A stretch of 64,000 nucleotides of DNA, taken from NCBI RefSeq assembly GCF_000308615.1, contig NZ_BAGB01000028.1, positions 1 to 64,000 on the forward strand, in the 5' to 3' direction. The stretch comes from Nocardia jiangxiensis NBRC 101359 (GTDB taxonomy: Bacteria; Actinomycetota; Actinomycetes; Mycobacteriales; Mycobacteriaceae). The position numbers were made by a program, and so were the translations under genes. The notes under the pieces are model-generated. The model was not told the origin of the DNA and made no database searches. It worked only from the letters and a program-made list of their open reading frames with translations. Positions 19,697 through 28,303 of the stretch are shown here, piece after piece. The stretch's first letter is position 1. Every line of letters begins with the position of its first letter.

Positions 19697-19990
19697 AAGG
19701 CGCTGATCGCCATTAATAGCTATCACGGGGTAATCTATCCGTACGGCACAAAAACCGGTCTCTTTTTCACCGAGGCCCTCCATCCGTTCGAAGTGTTTAC
19801 GCAGGCTGGGTTCGAAGTGGATCTGGCCGCAGAAACAGGCACATACGGCTTGGACTACAGCTCTCCCATGCATCCGTTCGACGACTACTCCATTACTGCC
19901 GGCCGAGTCGTTACTGGAGCCAATCCGGCGAGTGCGCGTAATGCAGCCGAAAGGGTCGTGAAGGCCTTCGGTGACCTTCAGGAGGCATAG
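19697..19990 (+). pseudogene. Internally deleted Hsp31/DJ-1 (glyoxalase III-like) gene
   Basis: One continuous frame of 97 codons joins the N-terminus of an Hsp31-type DJ-1/PfpI protein ([46 protein letters not shown]) directly to its C-terminus ([20 protein letters not shown]). In intact relatives about 130 residues lie between, including the nucleophile elbow with the catalytic Cys. No good start codon precedes Lys-Ala-Leu-Ile, where relatives have Met. GC is lower than in the neighbours. The junction is in frame, so this is a deletion remnant rather than an assembly slip. Confidence 0.75.
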
Positions 19991-20047
19991 AGCGAGGTAG
20001 CTGTTCACCAGTTGTGGTGAAAATTTCAGGTCCAACACTGGTTTGTC

Positions 20048-20290
20048 TTACCATTGCCGATGGAGAGCGCGAAGTGCCATCCAGTCTTCGGCGGCGCCGC
20101 GTACCCATTTCTTTTCCAGGTCTGCGGCACGCAAGGTGAGCATCTCTCGTTCGACTTCGTTCTCCGCGTGCCCGGTGAGGTCGATGAGTTCGACCCAGCG
20201 CTCGAAGTCCCGACGCAGCTCTTTTCCGGCTTTCGGATGCATTTTCGACCCCTTGTCGCCCCTCGGATTCCGATACTTGCCCTGTTTCAT
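20048..20290 (-). CDS. Small basic hypothetical protein coupled to a DUF4254 gene
   Basis: 80-residue charged protein (MKQGKYRNPRGDKGSKMHPK...) with a predicted helical middle ELRRDFERWVELIDLTGHA; no signal, membrane span or known motif. Its ATG overlaps the stop of the upstream DUF4254 gene as ATGA, which decides the start at 20290 over the in-frame ATG at 20305. GC is lower than average here. The coupling suggests that the two proteins act together, but no function is known. Confidence 0.6.
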   Translation of the reverse strand: MKQGKYRNPRGDKGSKMHPKAGKELRRDFERWVELIDLTGHAENEVEREMLTLRAADLEKKWVRGAAEDWMALRALHRQW

Positions 20291-20796
20291 TCGGTTCCCC
20301 TGCAAATTCCGGTCCAGCCCAGCGGTAACTGGAGATGTCGCCAGCGTATTTCGTCCACCATCTCCGCATAGCTCTCACGAGCCTCGCCCAGATGGAACCA
20401 TGCCCGGTGCCGCGTCTCGCTGTCGGCCGAATGCAGCACTGTCCACCACGTCACGGCGTATATTTTGGCTATGCGGCTGATTACCTCGCCGAGCGTATGT
20501 GTGTGCGTGCGCGCACCTTTCATGCGGGGTATATTGCGCGCCGCCCAAGCGTCGATTTCGCTGACAGCACGATCGATGGCCGCATGAATTTGCTCCCCGG
20601 CGGGATTTCTTTGCCGCAAGATATCGCCCAGCTGAAACGGTATGAGTTCGGCATGCATATCACCGAGTTCTCGCGCCCACCCGGCCAGGGGGGAGGTACT
20701 CGAGCTGCGGCCTGCGATTGCCTGGAATAGATGTGCGGGTTCCAAAAGCGGCAACGTCTCAGTCGGCGAAGACGGGTAGTTCGGTTGTTTGATCAT
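20287..20796 (-). CDS. DUF4254 domain-containing protein
   Basis: 169 residues from the ATG at 20796 (an upstream ATG at 20820 is possible). The second half, THTLGEVISRIAKIYAVTWW and HRAWFHLGEARESYAEMVDE, followed by IRWRHLQLPLG, matches the shape of the DUF4254 proteins that are numerous in Nocardia (T-TLG-V-DR-A ... H-AW--L-EL---Y-DL--E---G-RRLP). The first half has a long helix with HAELIPFQLGDIL. No catalytic motif is known for the family. It forms a two-gene unit with the 80-residue protein after it, in a segment of lower GC, so recent acquisition is plausible. Confidence 0.6.
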   Translation of the reverse strand: MIKQPNYPSSPTETLPLLEPAHLFQAIAGRSSSTSPLAGWARELGDMHAELIPFQLGDILRQRNPAGEQIHAAIDRAVSEIDAWAARNIPRMKGARTHTHTLGEVISRIAKIYAVTWWTVLHSADSETRHRAWFHLGEARESYAEMVDEIRWRHLQLPLGWTGICRGTE

Positions 20797-21139
20797 CGGT
20801 CCGGAGCCCTTCAAATGCATCGGTCATCACCCATATCGATGCCTCCTGTGCGGCATCGAATTCACGCATAATTGAAGTGCGGGAACATCGCCATCGGAAT
20901 GCCGGTACACACCCGGACTCGGCCGACCGAATGTGCGACCTCACACCGTCGTTCAGAGATCACGAGACGATGCAGCGCGCCGCGTCGCGCTGGCACGAAC
21001 CAAGATTTTGCAGGCAGCGAGCCGAAATCTGGCCGGCCGCTGCCATTTGGCGTCGAAGGTATGGCACTGAACCTAGGTCCGGCGCGCCGCACAGCGCCAC
21101 ACCGTCGTTTACATGCATGTAACAATGCGTCGACACTGT
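20797..21139. other. Lower-GC intergenic region
   Basis: 343 bases upstream of the DUF4254 gene and downstream of the pucR-type gene. GC is clearly below the neighbours. A short minus-strand frame ending TDDQTTELPVFAD (20759-20871) overlaps the DUF4254 start in another frame; it may be a leader or chance. Nothing else is recognised. Confidence 0.35.
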
Positions 21140-22297
21140 TCAGGACAAGGCCAGCAGCGCCAGTGCCGCGTCCTGGGGGATGGTGACGTCGAGTCCGGTG
21201 AGCTCCCGGAACCGCTGCAGGCGTTTGAGCACTGTGTTCCGATGGCAGTACAGCCGGGTCGCCACATGTCCGACGTTGCCGGACTCGAGGAATGCCTGCA
21301 CGGTTTCGACTATGCGGTGACGTTCCTCGTCGCCGCAGCTATCGAGTCGCTCGGTCACGCGATCGACAGGATCGGCTCCGCCCTCGAGTTTGCGGCGAGC
21401 AACTCGGGCCCAGGCCTGCGGAAAAGTGACCAAGCCTGAGTCGTCGGCTGTCAACACATGTGCGATGTCCAGGGCGGAGTCGGCGGCCGACGGTACCTTG
21501 CCGAGTCCCGCGACCTGCGGGACGAACCCGGCGCGCACCCCGGACAAGAGCCGGTACTGCAATTCGGTTTGCGGCCCTTTCGACTTCCGGGGGGCCTGCC
21601 AGAACCCCACAATCCCGCTGTTCCATTCGACGGTGAACAGTTTCTCTGCGCTGGCGCGGGCCTGTGATTCAGCCCGGTGGATCGCGTCCGCCTCCGGCAT
21701 GAGTGCCATCACCACGCGATAGGACGCGGACTCGTCGGTCCCCAATGCCGCGGCGAGCCGAGAAATATTCGAAGGCAGATGCGGGTGCCGGAGCAGTTCG
21801 AGGAGGAAGCCGCGCTGATGATCGCTCTCCTCCCGGGCAATGATCGCAATCTCCTGCAGGTAGCTCTGCTGCACAGTGCGGGCGTAGGTATCGACGATGC
21901 CGCACAGGTTTCCGACGTGCATTGCCAGCGCCATCGCGTCGCGGTGGTGGGCGCGCCACAGGATGTAGGACCAGATCACCCCGAAGCACAGGCGGACGGC
22001 AGCCACCAGGCTTTCGACCGGCACGCCCTGGCGTGCGCGGCGCTGGCCGAGTTCAACCGGTAGGTCATCCGTGCCTGTCGTGCTGGGTGCGGTGGTGTTG
22101 CGCAGGATCAACTGCAGCGACTTCCGTGCATCATCATGGACTTCGTCCCGGTCGACCAGTCCGCTGTCGTAGGGAGAGATTTGCATGATCTGTTCGAGGT
22201 AGGAATCGGCGAGCCGATCGATTTCGACGGCTGCGCCGGCAAGCAGTTCCTGCCACCGAGACCGGGTGTCCGCTTTCAATTTCGGCAATCCCTGCAC
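21140..22297 (-). CDS. PucR/CdaR family transcriptional regulator
   Basis: 385 residues. The C-terminus HVATRLYCHRNTVLKRLQRF then RELTGLDVTIPQDAALALL is the PucR helix-turn-helix, and the middle (SYRVVMALMPEADAIHRAES) is the GGDEF-like diguanylate-fold domain of this family. The N-terminal 150 residues form a helical sensor-like domain (RWQELLAGAAVEIDRLADSY). GTG at 22297 is the likely start. It lies next to the alcohol and aldehyde dehydrogenase genes, on the same strand as the former, and is the best candidate for their activator. Inducer unknown. Confidence 0.85.
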   Translation of the reverse strand: MQGLPKLKADTRSRWQELLAGAAVEIDRLADSYLEQIMQISPYDSGLVDRDEVHDDARKSLQLILRNTTAPSTTGTDDLPVELGQRRARQGVPVESLVAAVRLCFGVIWSYILWRAHHRDAMALAMHVGNLCGIVDTYARTVQQSYLQEIAIIAREESDHQRGFLLELLRHPHLPSNISRLAAALGTDESASYRVVMALMPEADAIHRAESQARASAEKLFTVEWNSGIVGFWQAPRKSKGPQTELQYRLLSGVRAGFVPQVAGLGKVPSAADSALDIAHVLTADDSGLVTFPQAWARVARRKLEGGADPVDRVTERLDSCGDEERHRIVETVQAFLESGNVGHVATRLYCHRNTVLKRLQRFRELTGLDVTIPQDAALALLALS

Positions 22298-22646
22298 GGT
22301 GTCACCGCCTTCCCGCGACCGCGGCCATACACGCGGCTCGGAAACCTACATCGACCGAGGATGGCCGCGGCGGCCTCGATCGAAATAGCGCGCAGCACGC
22401 ATATCCGCCGCACATGTTGGTGAGGATAGCCCGCAGGAGGCGTAAGCCGCCCGCAGCGTAATGAGCCGGTAGGGCTGTACCTCGGCAGCCCGGACGAGCC
22501 CAGTCACACAGTTCGCCCAGGCCACCACAGGGCACTGCAAATATCAGGCAACTGTGCTCTGGAGGAGAGACGTAGCAGGGTGCGGGAGGGGCGAGTCGAT
22601 TTATTGCCGGTGGGTGGCTGGCTTCCGGGTTTGCCCGCCGCGGGCT
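22298..22646. promoter_or_regulatory. Intergenic region between ADH gene and pucR-type gene
   Basis: 349 bases. The left end carries the regulator promoter. A short hairpin GCCCG-N3-CGGGC at 22633-22645 directly follows the stop of the dehydrogenase gene and may end its transcript, although no T-run follows. Nothing else is seen. Confidence 0.4.
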
Positions 22647-23720
22647 TCATTCGAAGACGATGACTTGGCGTCCGACGATCTCGCCGCGGCCCAGGGCTTC
22701 CAGGTTCTCGTTGATGTCCTGGAGGCTGACTTTGGTGACGTTGTGCTTGATGAGGCCGGCTTCGGCCAGGGAGAGCACCTCGACGAGGTCCAAGTGGTTG
22801 CCCCAGAAGGAACCCAGGTAGGACAGTTCCGTGCCGACGAACGGGAACTGCCGGTGCTCGACGCGGTGGCTCATGAGGCCGACGGCCGCCAGTGCGCCTT
22901 CGGGGCCCAGCAGGTCGAACCCCATCGAGACAGATGCCTCGCTGCCGACGCAGTCCAGGATGGCGTCGATGGTTCTCCGGCCGGTCAGCCTCTCCAGTTC
23001 GCGCTGGATGGCCTCGGTGGACTTGTCCTTGACATTGATGCCGTGGTCCGCGCCGTTCTCCTTCGCCACGCCCAGTTTGCTGTCCGTCCGTGCGAGCGCC
23101 ACCACGATCGCTCCAGCTCCGAGCAGCTTCGCGTATTGGACCGCGTAGCTTCCCAGCCCGCCGATGCCCGTGACCGCGACGGTGCGGCCGGGGCCTAGCT
23201 TGCCCGCGTCCCGGAGCTTGCGCATCCCTCGGTACGGAGTCATACCCGCGTCGGTCATGGGGGCGAGGAGCTCGGGTGCTTTCGCGGCGTCCTCCGAGAC
23301 CGGGATCGCATGGCGGTACTCCACCGCCATGTACTCGGCGAAGCCTCCGGGAGGGCCGAAGCCCACCCACCGGCCGTTGCCGCTGCACAGCTGTTCGTTG
23401 CCTTCGCGGCACTGCCGGCAGGTGCCGTCTCCCCAGCTGGGATTCACCACGACCATGTCGCCCTCCGAGTAGGCCAGCGTTTTCGGTACGCCGCTGCCCA
23501 GTCCCGCCACTCGGCCTGTGACCTCGTGACCGGGGATGTAGGGGAACTCCACGGGGAACGGGCCCTTGAAGTAACCGTCGAGTAGCTGATAGTCGCTTCG
23601 GCACATGCCCGTCGCGGCGACCTTCAGGAGAATCTCGCCCGGCCCGGGCTCAGGCACAGGAACCTCTTCGATCCGAAGCGGTTCCCGGTATCCGTACATC
23701 CGGGCTGCGAGCATCTGCAT
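22647..23720 (-). CDS. Zinc-dependent alcohol dehydrogenase (MDR)
   Basis: 357 residues. Catalytic zinc ligands are Cys in GMCRSDYQLLDGY, His in IPGHEVTGRV and the following acidic residue. The structural zinc loop reads WGDGTCRQCREGNEQLC, with Asp in place of the first of four cysteines, a known variation. NAD(P) binds at VTGIGGLGSYAVQYAKLLGA. Expected reaction: alcohol to aldehyde. GTG at 23723 and ATG at 23714 are alternative starts; 23720 has GAGG at eight bases. Divergent from the aldehyde dehydrogenase gene, 83 bases apart, so a two-step alcohol-to-acid conversion is likely. Confidence 0.9.
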   Translation of the reverse strand: MQMLAARMYGYREPLRIEEVPVPEPGPGEILLKVAATGMCRSDYQLLDGYFKGPFPVEFPYIPGHEVTGRVAGLGSGVPKTLAYSEGDMVVVNPSWGDGTCRQCREGNEQLCSGNGRWVGFGPPGGFAEYMAVEYRHAIPVSEDAAKAPELLAPMTDAGMTPYRGMRKLRDAGKLGPGRTVAVTGIGGLGSYAVQYAKLLGAGAIVVALARTDSKLGVAKENGADHGINVKDKSTEAIQRELERLTGRRTIDAILDCVGSEASVSMGFDLLGPEGALAAVGLMSHRVEHRQFPFVGTELSYLGSFWGNHLDLVEVLSLAEAGLIKHNVTKVSLQDINENLEALGRGEIVGRQVIVFE

Positions 23721-23803
23721 CACGTGTTCCTCGCTTCGCTGTGGGTGGGACGAGGGCGCAAATGTGGATTGCGAGCCATATTAGGCGGACGTACCGTTAA
23801 TTT

Positions 23804-25186
23804 ATGGCTATCGCGACGACGAGTCCTGTGACGGGTGAGGTCCTCAGGAGGTTCGACGAACTGACTCCTGAGGAACTGGAGGACAAGCTTGCACGGGCGT
23901 CGGCAGCGGCTGCCTCGTACCGGCTCACGAGCGTCGAGGAGCGGGCGGGATGGCTGCAGCATGCGGCCGACCGCCTGGAGAAGGAGGCCGAGAGCGTCAG
24001 CCGGATGATCACCATGGAAATGGGCAAGACATTGCGGGCGGCGGAGCAGGAAGTGGCCAAGTGCGTGCACGGGCTGCGGTTCTACGCCACCGCGGGCCCC
24101 GCATTCCTGCGGGATGTGGTCGGTGATGGCCGGCGCGTAGGCGCGGAGCAGACGTTCGTGACGTACCAGCCGATCGGTGTGGTGCTCGCGGTGATGCCGT
24201 GGAATCTGCCGTTGTGGCAAGTCATGCGGTTCGCCGCGCCTGCCCTGACGGCGGGGAACGCGGGACTGTTGAAGCACGCCTCGAACGTGCCGCAGTGCGC
24301 CCTGTACCTGGAAGAGCTCTTCCGTGACGCGGGCTTCCCGGACGACGTGTTCCAGACCCTGCTGATCTCGTCGGGGAAGGTGGAGCAGGTGCTGCGCGAC
24401 CCGCGGGTGGCGGCCGCGACACTGACGGGCAGTGAACCGGCGGGGCGGTCGGTGGCCACCATCGCCGGCGACGAGATCAAGAAGGTGGTCCTCGAACTCG
24501 GCGGCTCCGACCCGTTCATCGTCATGCCCTCCACGAACCTGGAGCGGGCCACCGACGTCGCGGTCAAGGCGCGGTGTTTGAACAATGGGCAGTCCTGCAT
24601 CAACGGCAAGCGGTTCTTCGTCCACCAGGACATCGGTGACGCATTCATCGAGATGTTCGTGGCGAAGATGGGCGCACTGGTGGTGGGTGACCCGATGGAC
24701 GGGGGGACCGACGTCGGTCCGCTGGCCACCGAGTCCGGCCGGCGGGATGTGGAATCCTACGTCGAGGACGCCGTCGGCAAGGGCGCGACAGTGCTGCTGG
24801 GCGGCGAACGCCCGGACGGGCCCGGCTGGTTCTACCCGCCCACCGTGCTGACCGGCATCACGTCGGAGATGCGGATGTACCACGAGGAGGTCTTCGGTCC
24901 CGTGGCGCAGGTGTGGACGGTCTCCTCTTTGGAGGATGCATTGCGGGAGGCCAACGGGCACCCCTACGGCCTCGGGTCGAACCTGTGGAGCGAGGACGAG
25001 GCCGAACGCGAACTCTTCGTCCGCGACGTGCAGTCGGGCATGGCCTTCATCAACGGCAACACGACCAGCTACCCCGAGATCCCCTTCGGCGGCGTCAAAC
25101 GCAGCGGTTACGGACGCGAGCTGGCGGACCTCGGTATGCGGGAGTTCATGAACGCCAAGACCGTCTGGATCGGGCAGGATGCATAG
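23804..25186 (+). CDS. NAD(P)-dependent aldehyde dehydrogenase (succinate-semialdehyde type)
   Basis: 460 residues, complete ALDH fold. PWNLPLWQVMRFAAPAL is the cofactor entry region, LTGSEPAGRSVA the nucleotide fold, VVLELGGSDPFIV holds the general base Glu, and NNGQSCINGKRFF the nucleophile Cys. The closing block PFGGVKRSGYGREL is that of class I/succinate-semialdehyde dehydrogenases, and the short length fits the Sad/YneI group. It should oxidise the aldehyde made by the divergent alcohol dehydrogenase. Codon use is strongly GC-biased as in actinobacteria. Confidence 0.93.
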   Translation: MAIATTSPVTGEVLRRFDELTPEELEDKLARASAAAASYRLTSVEERAGWLQHAADRLEKEAESVSRMITMEMGKTLRAAEQEVAKCVHGLRFYATAGPAFLRDVVGDGRRVGAEQTFVTYQPIGVVLAVMPWNLPLWQVMRFAAPALTAGNAGLLKHASNVPQCALYLEELFRDAGFPDDVFQTLLISSGKVEQVLRDPRVAAATLTGSEPAGRSVATIAGDEIKKVVLELGGSDPFIVMPSTNLERATDVAVKARCLNNGQSCINGKRFFVHQDIGDAFIEMFVAKMGALVVGDPMDGGTDVGPLATESGRRDVESYVEDAVGKGATVLLGGERPDGPGWFYPPTVLTGITSEMRMYHEEVFGPVAQVWTVSSLEDALREANGHPYGLGSNLWSEDEAERELFVRDVQSGMAFINGNTTSYPEIPFGGVKRSGYGRELADLGMREFMNAKTVWIGQDA

Positions 25187-25484
25187 GCTTTGCCGCGCCC
25201 GTACAACGCTGCGCATCCTCGCCGCCGCACGCCCGGCCGACTCCCACACCACCGACCTCGCTCGGCGGGATGGACGCACGGTCCGCCCGCGCGCCTGCGG
25301 CGCGCGTACTAGTGCGTTTCGGGTGTGGGGTAGCCACTGTCTGCCCAGCTTTTCCACGTAGATCTCGGTTGGGGCCGGGGGCGAATGGTGACGGGTTTGG
25401 GTGGTGTGTAGCCGATCGTGTTGTGCCACGACGCGATCCAGGCTCGAGTCCAAGCCGGTGGCTGGGCAGGTGCAGGATCAGCTC
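25187..25484. other. Convergent intergenic region with possible gene remnant
   Basis: Right after the aldehyde dehydrogenase gene lies the hairpin at 25288-25306. On the minus strand, 25309-25470 reads TRAWIASWHNTIGYTPPKPV then RPRPQPRSTWKSWADSGYP before a stop; it looks like a protein C-terminus but I do not recognise it. No start or upstream part is found. Confidence 0.35.
25288..25306. terminator. Hairpin after the aldehyde dehydrogenase gene
   Basis: Perfect eight-base stem CGCGCGCC / GGCGCGCG with a three-base loop TGC, about 100 bases after the stop of the aldehyde dehydrogenase. There is no T-run, which is common for actinobacterial terminators. It would serve genes from either side. 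Confidence 0.5.
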
Positions 25485-26249
25485 TCACTCGGGCAGCGTC
25501 GGCAACGCGGGACTGTCCAGGCACAGGCGTGCTCGGTCCTGTGGGTGGATCCGGACCGGCACCCGCGCGCCGACGAAACCGATCTGAGCCCTGCGCGCGG
25601 CGGTGCGGAAGCCGAAACGCGCGGTGGTCGTGTATTCGACTCCGTCCGGATAGTTCACTCGCACAGCGACATTCGCCAGGCTCGACTCCGCGTCGGGCAT
25701 ACTGCGGGAGGGCACCTCGAGGAAGTCGATCCCGGTGATCGTCGCGGTCGCGCGCACGCCTGTGCGGTAGAGCTCCTGGGCCTCCTCGGCGGTGATCTGC
25801 CGGTTGCCGTCGGGCAGCAGGTCCCGTCCGTAGCGGCGTTCGACGGCCACGCGCGCCAGTTCCCGGATGCCGATGCCGGTCACCTCGGGCACGACCGAGG
25901 GCTCGAGGCCCAGGCGCATGGCGGCGGCGACCCGTTCGGCGTACTCCTCGTTCCACAGCGCCTTCGTGCCCGGCGAAACCTGTTCGGGCCAGATGATTCC
26001 GTAGCGACCGGGATGTTCGCGGTCGATCGTGGCCGGGAATTCGTCGCCGCATTCGGGCACCCGCTCGCCGGGGCCGTACCGCCGCCCGACCCGCAGCGCC
26101 CGTGCCGGGACCTCCGGACCGGACAGCACACCGGACAGCCGCGCGCTGCCGTAGCCGTCCTCGTCCCGGGTGACGGACACGCCGGTGACCCGGAACGTTC
26201 CCGTCACCGGGTGACCAGGGGTCCGTTTGAACAATCGCCGCAGGCTCAC
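25485..26249 (-). CDS. Actinobacterial hypothetical protein
   Basis: 254 residues, not recognised. The N-terminus VSLRRLFKRTPGHPVTGTFR leads into two similar beta-rich stretches: TGTFRVTGVSVTRDEDGYGS near the start and RATATITGIDFLEVPSRSMP later, each followed by a VRVNYPDG / PARALRVGRRYGPG type strand. They may be two copies of one domain. No signal peptide or membrane span. GTG at 26249 is the likely start, since homology-like structure begins there and the upstream frame is low-quality. The OsmC gene lies upstream on the same strand. Confidence 0.6.
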   Translation of the reverse strand: MSLRRLFKRTPGHPVTGTFRVTGVSVTRDEDGYGSARLSGVLSGPEVPARALRVGRRYGPGERVPECGDEFPATIDREHPGRYGIIWPEQVSPGTKALWNEEYAERVAAAMRLGLEPSVVPEVTGIGIRELARVAVERRYGRDLLPDGNRQITAEEAQELYRTGVRATATITGIDFLEVPSRSMPDAESSLANVAVRVNYPDGVEYTTTARFGFRTAARRAQIGFVGARVPVRIHPQDRARLCLDSPALPTLPE

Positions 26250-26286
26250 CGCTCGAGTGTGACAGTGAAAGGTCCTGGGGCGTAAG

Positions 26287-26802
26287 TCACTCGGTGACGA
26301 GCGTGGTCCGCACCGGTGTCGGTTCGATGGTGAGATCCAGTACGGGGCAACGCCTTTCGACCTCACGTTGCAATTCGGCATAGCGCTCGGCCGACTCGGG
26401 TCCACGGAGGTGGACCGTCAACCGCACGGCCTGGAATCCCGGGCGAACCGACTCGTCCAACCCGAAGAATCCGCGGACGTCCAGATCGCCCTCGGCGTCG
26501 ATCCGCAGATCGTCCACGACGATGCCGCGCTGCTCGGCCACGAACCGGTAGGTCACCACCTGGCAGGCGATCAACGCGGCCAGATACACCTCGACCGGAT
26601 TGGCGGCGGTGTCCGCACCGCCCAGCGCCGGGGGCTCGTCCACCCGGACCGTGTGCGTGCGGGCCTCGACCACGGTGGCAACGGCGCTCTCCGCGACACC
26701 GGAAGCGCGGAAGACGGCGAGCGCGTTCGCCGGATCGTCGGCGACGGCCTGCGCGGTGGCCCGAGTGATGGCATTGAGCGGTGCGCCCACATCGGTTGTC
26801 AT
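26287..26802 (-). CDS. OsmC family peroxiredoxin-like protein
   Basis: 171 residues. The helix with the first cysteine, NPVEVYLAALIACQVVTYRF, and the second cysteine in EVERRCPVLDLTIEPTPV are spaced as in OsmC/YhfA thiol peroxidases, and DLDVRGFFGLDESVRPGFQA is the typical central beta region. Expected role: reduction of organic hydroperoxides or a related thiol reaction. ATG at 26802. It may be co-transcribed with the hypothetical gene after it (37 bases). Confidence 0.87.
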   Translation of the reverse strand: MTTDVGAPLNAITRATAQAVADDPANALAVFRASGVAESAVATVVEARTHTVRVDEPPALGGADTAANPVEVYLAALIACQVVTYRFVAEQRGIVVDDLRIDAEGDLDVRGFFGLDESVRPGFQAVRLTVHLRGPESAERYAELQREVERRCPVLDLTIEPTPVRTTLVTE

Positions 26803-27181
26803 GCGGCCGAAGCTATCCGGGGTTCGCCCGCCCGGGGAGGGTTGTGGTCGGCGTGAATGCAATGCACCGCGCGGCTGGTCCGGGTTTCGGGGCCGCGGGG
26901 AGTTCTTCCGGCTTCGGGGCGGGTAATTCGAGCGCCATGCTGTCTGCAAAGTAGTTCGCTGGTTGATTGCCGTTGATATCGGAGCAGTTGCTGGGCCTGC
27001 CCGGTTCGGCCGTATGATCGGGGGGATGTTCCCAGGCCTCTGTGTTGCGGTGAGCCATCGACGTCGGTATTCGAGGCCGGGGCCGCGGTGCATCCAGCCG
27101 TTTGCGGAGTATTCGCTGATCCGTGCGTTCGGGGTGTGGCGCGGTGTATCCGACCGTGAACTCGACCGCGGAGGTATAGCG
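26803..27181. promoter_or_regulatory. Divergent region OsmC / adhA-like
   Basis: 379 bases holding the promoters of the OsmC gene and of the adhA-like gene (ribosome site GGAGG at about 27170). A minus-strand frame of 41 codons at 26813-26938 begins MALELPAPKPEELPAAPKPG and ends at a stop; it is proline-rich and might be a small protein, with no support beyond the frame. Confidence 0.35.
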
Positions 27182-28222
27182 ATGAAGGCTCTGCAATATC
27201 GAACCATCGGCGCCGCACCGGAATTGGTGACCGTGCCCGATCCGGAACCGGGGCCCGGACAGGTGTTGTTGAAGGTGACCGCGGCGGGGGTGTGTCACTC
27301 GGATATCGCCGTGATGTCCTGGCCGGAAAAGGATTTCCCGTATCCGCTGCCGCTCACACTGGGACACGAGGGGGCCGGGACGATCGAGGCGCTGGGTGAC
27401 GGGGTGACCGGATTCGCGGTGGGTGACTCGGTCGCCGTCTACGGTCCGTGGGGATGTGGCGCCTGTCCGCCGTGTGCGGGTGGGCGGGAGAACTACTGCC
27501 TGCGGGCTGGTGAGCTGAACATCTTCCCGCCCGGACTGGGTGCGCCGGGGGCGATCGCCGAATACATGATCGTGGACGATGCGCGGCATCTCGAGCCGCT
27601 CGACGGGCTGGATCCGGTCGAGACCGTCCCGCTGACCGACGCCGGACTGACCCCGTATCACGCGATCAAACGGTCGTTGCCGAAACTCGTTCCCGGCTCG
27701 ACGGCCGTGGTGATCGGCGCCGGCGGTCTCGGGCACGTGGCCATTCAGCTGTTGCGCGCATCGAGTCCGGCGCGGGTGATCGCTCTGGACGTGAGCGAGG
27801 ACAAACTCGAACTCGCGCGTACGGTCGGCGCACACGAGACCGTGATTTCCGACGCCGCGGCGGCCGATCGGGTGCGGGAGCTGACTGGCGGCCGGGGTGC
27901 GACCGCGGTATTCGACTTCGTCGGGGCCACGCCGACGACCGCCACCGCCGCGGGGTGTGTCGCGGTGGAGGGAGATATCACGATCATCGGCATCGCCGGC
28001 GGTACGGTGCCGGTCGGTTTCGGTGTGCTGCCCTTCGAAGTGAATGTCATGGCGCCGTACTGGGGCAGTCGCGAGGAGTTGCACGAGGTGCTCGATCTGG
28101 CTCGGGCCGGTTCGGTGAAGGTGCACGTGGAAACCTTCGCCATGGCGGACGCGCCGCTGGCCTACGAGCGGTTGCACAGCGGAAAGATCAACGGCCGCGC
28201 GGTGATTCTGCCGAACGGCTGA
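27182..28222 (+). CDS. adhA: NAD-dependent secondary alcohol dehydrogenase, ADH-A type
   Basis: 346 residues, closely similar along its whole length to what I recall of Rhodococcus ruber ADH-A: MKALQYRTIG at the start, catalytic zinc Cys and His in GVCHSDIAVM and LGHEGAGTIE, structural zinc loop GPWGCGACPPCAGGRENYC with all four Cys, NAD site IGAGGLGHVAIQLLRA. ADH-A interconverts secondary alcohols and ketones. It is followed by a strong terminator hairpin and appears to be a single-gene unit. The ATG at 27182 has GGAGG seven to ten bases upstream. Confidence 0.92.
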   Translation: MKALQYRTIGAAPELVTVPDPEPGPGQVLLKVTAAGVCHSDIAVMSWPEKDFPYPLPLTLGHEGAGTIEALGDGVTGFAVGDSVAVYGPWGCGACPPCAGGRENYCLRAGELNIFPPGLGAPGAIAEYMIVDDARHLEPLDGLDPVETVPLTDAGLTPYHAIKRSLPKLVPGSTAVVIGAGGLGHVAIQLLRASSPARVIALDVSEDKLELARTVGAHETVISDAAAADRVRELTGGRGATAVFDFVGATPTTATAAGCVAVEGDITIIGIAGGTVPVGFGVLPFEVNVMAPYWGSREELHEVLDLARAGSVKVHVETFAMADAPLAYERLHSGKINGRAVILPNG

Positions 28223-28235
28223 GCCGACACAGCAT

Positions 28236-28280
28236 CGCGCCTCGCTCGGAGGGATCCGGGCGAGGCGCGAATTTTATTGG
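28236..28280 (+). terminator. Intrinsic terminator of the adhA-like gene
   Basis: Perfect ten-base stem CGCGCCTCGC (28236-28245) / GCGAGGCGCG (28260-28269) with a 14-base loop and the tail AATTTTATT, 14 bases after the adhA-like stop codon. A classical rho-independent form, rare at this GC. Confidence 0.85.
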
Positions 28281-28303
28281 TGCAGTAGATGATTCGTGGA
28301 GGT

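Noticed and set aside
25309..25470. Transposase C-terminus
   Set aside because: The stretch WIASWHNTIGYTPPKPV vaguely recalls IS-type endings, but no DDE or other transposase motif and no terminal inverted repeats are found.
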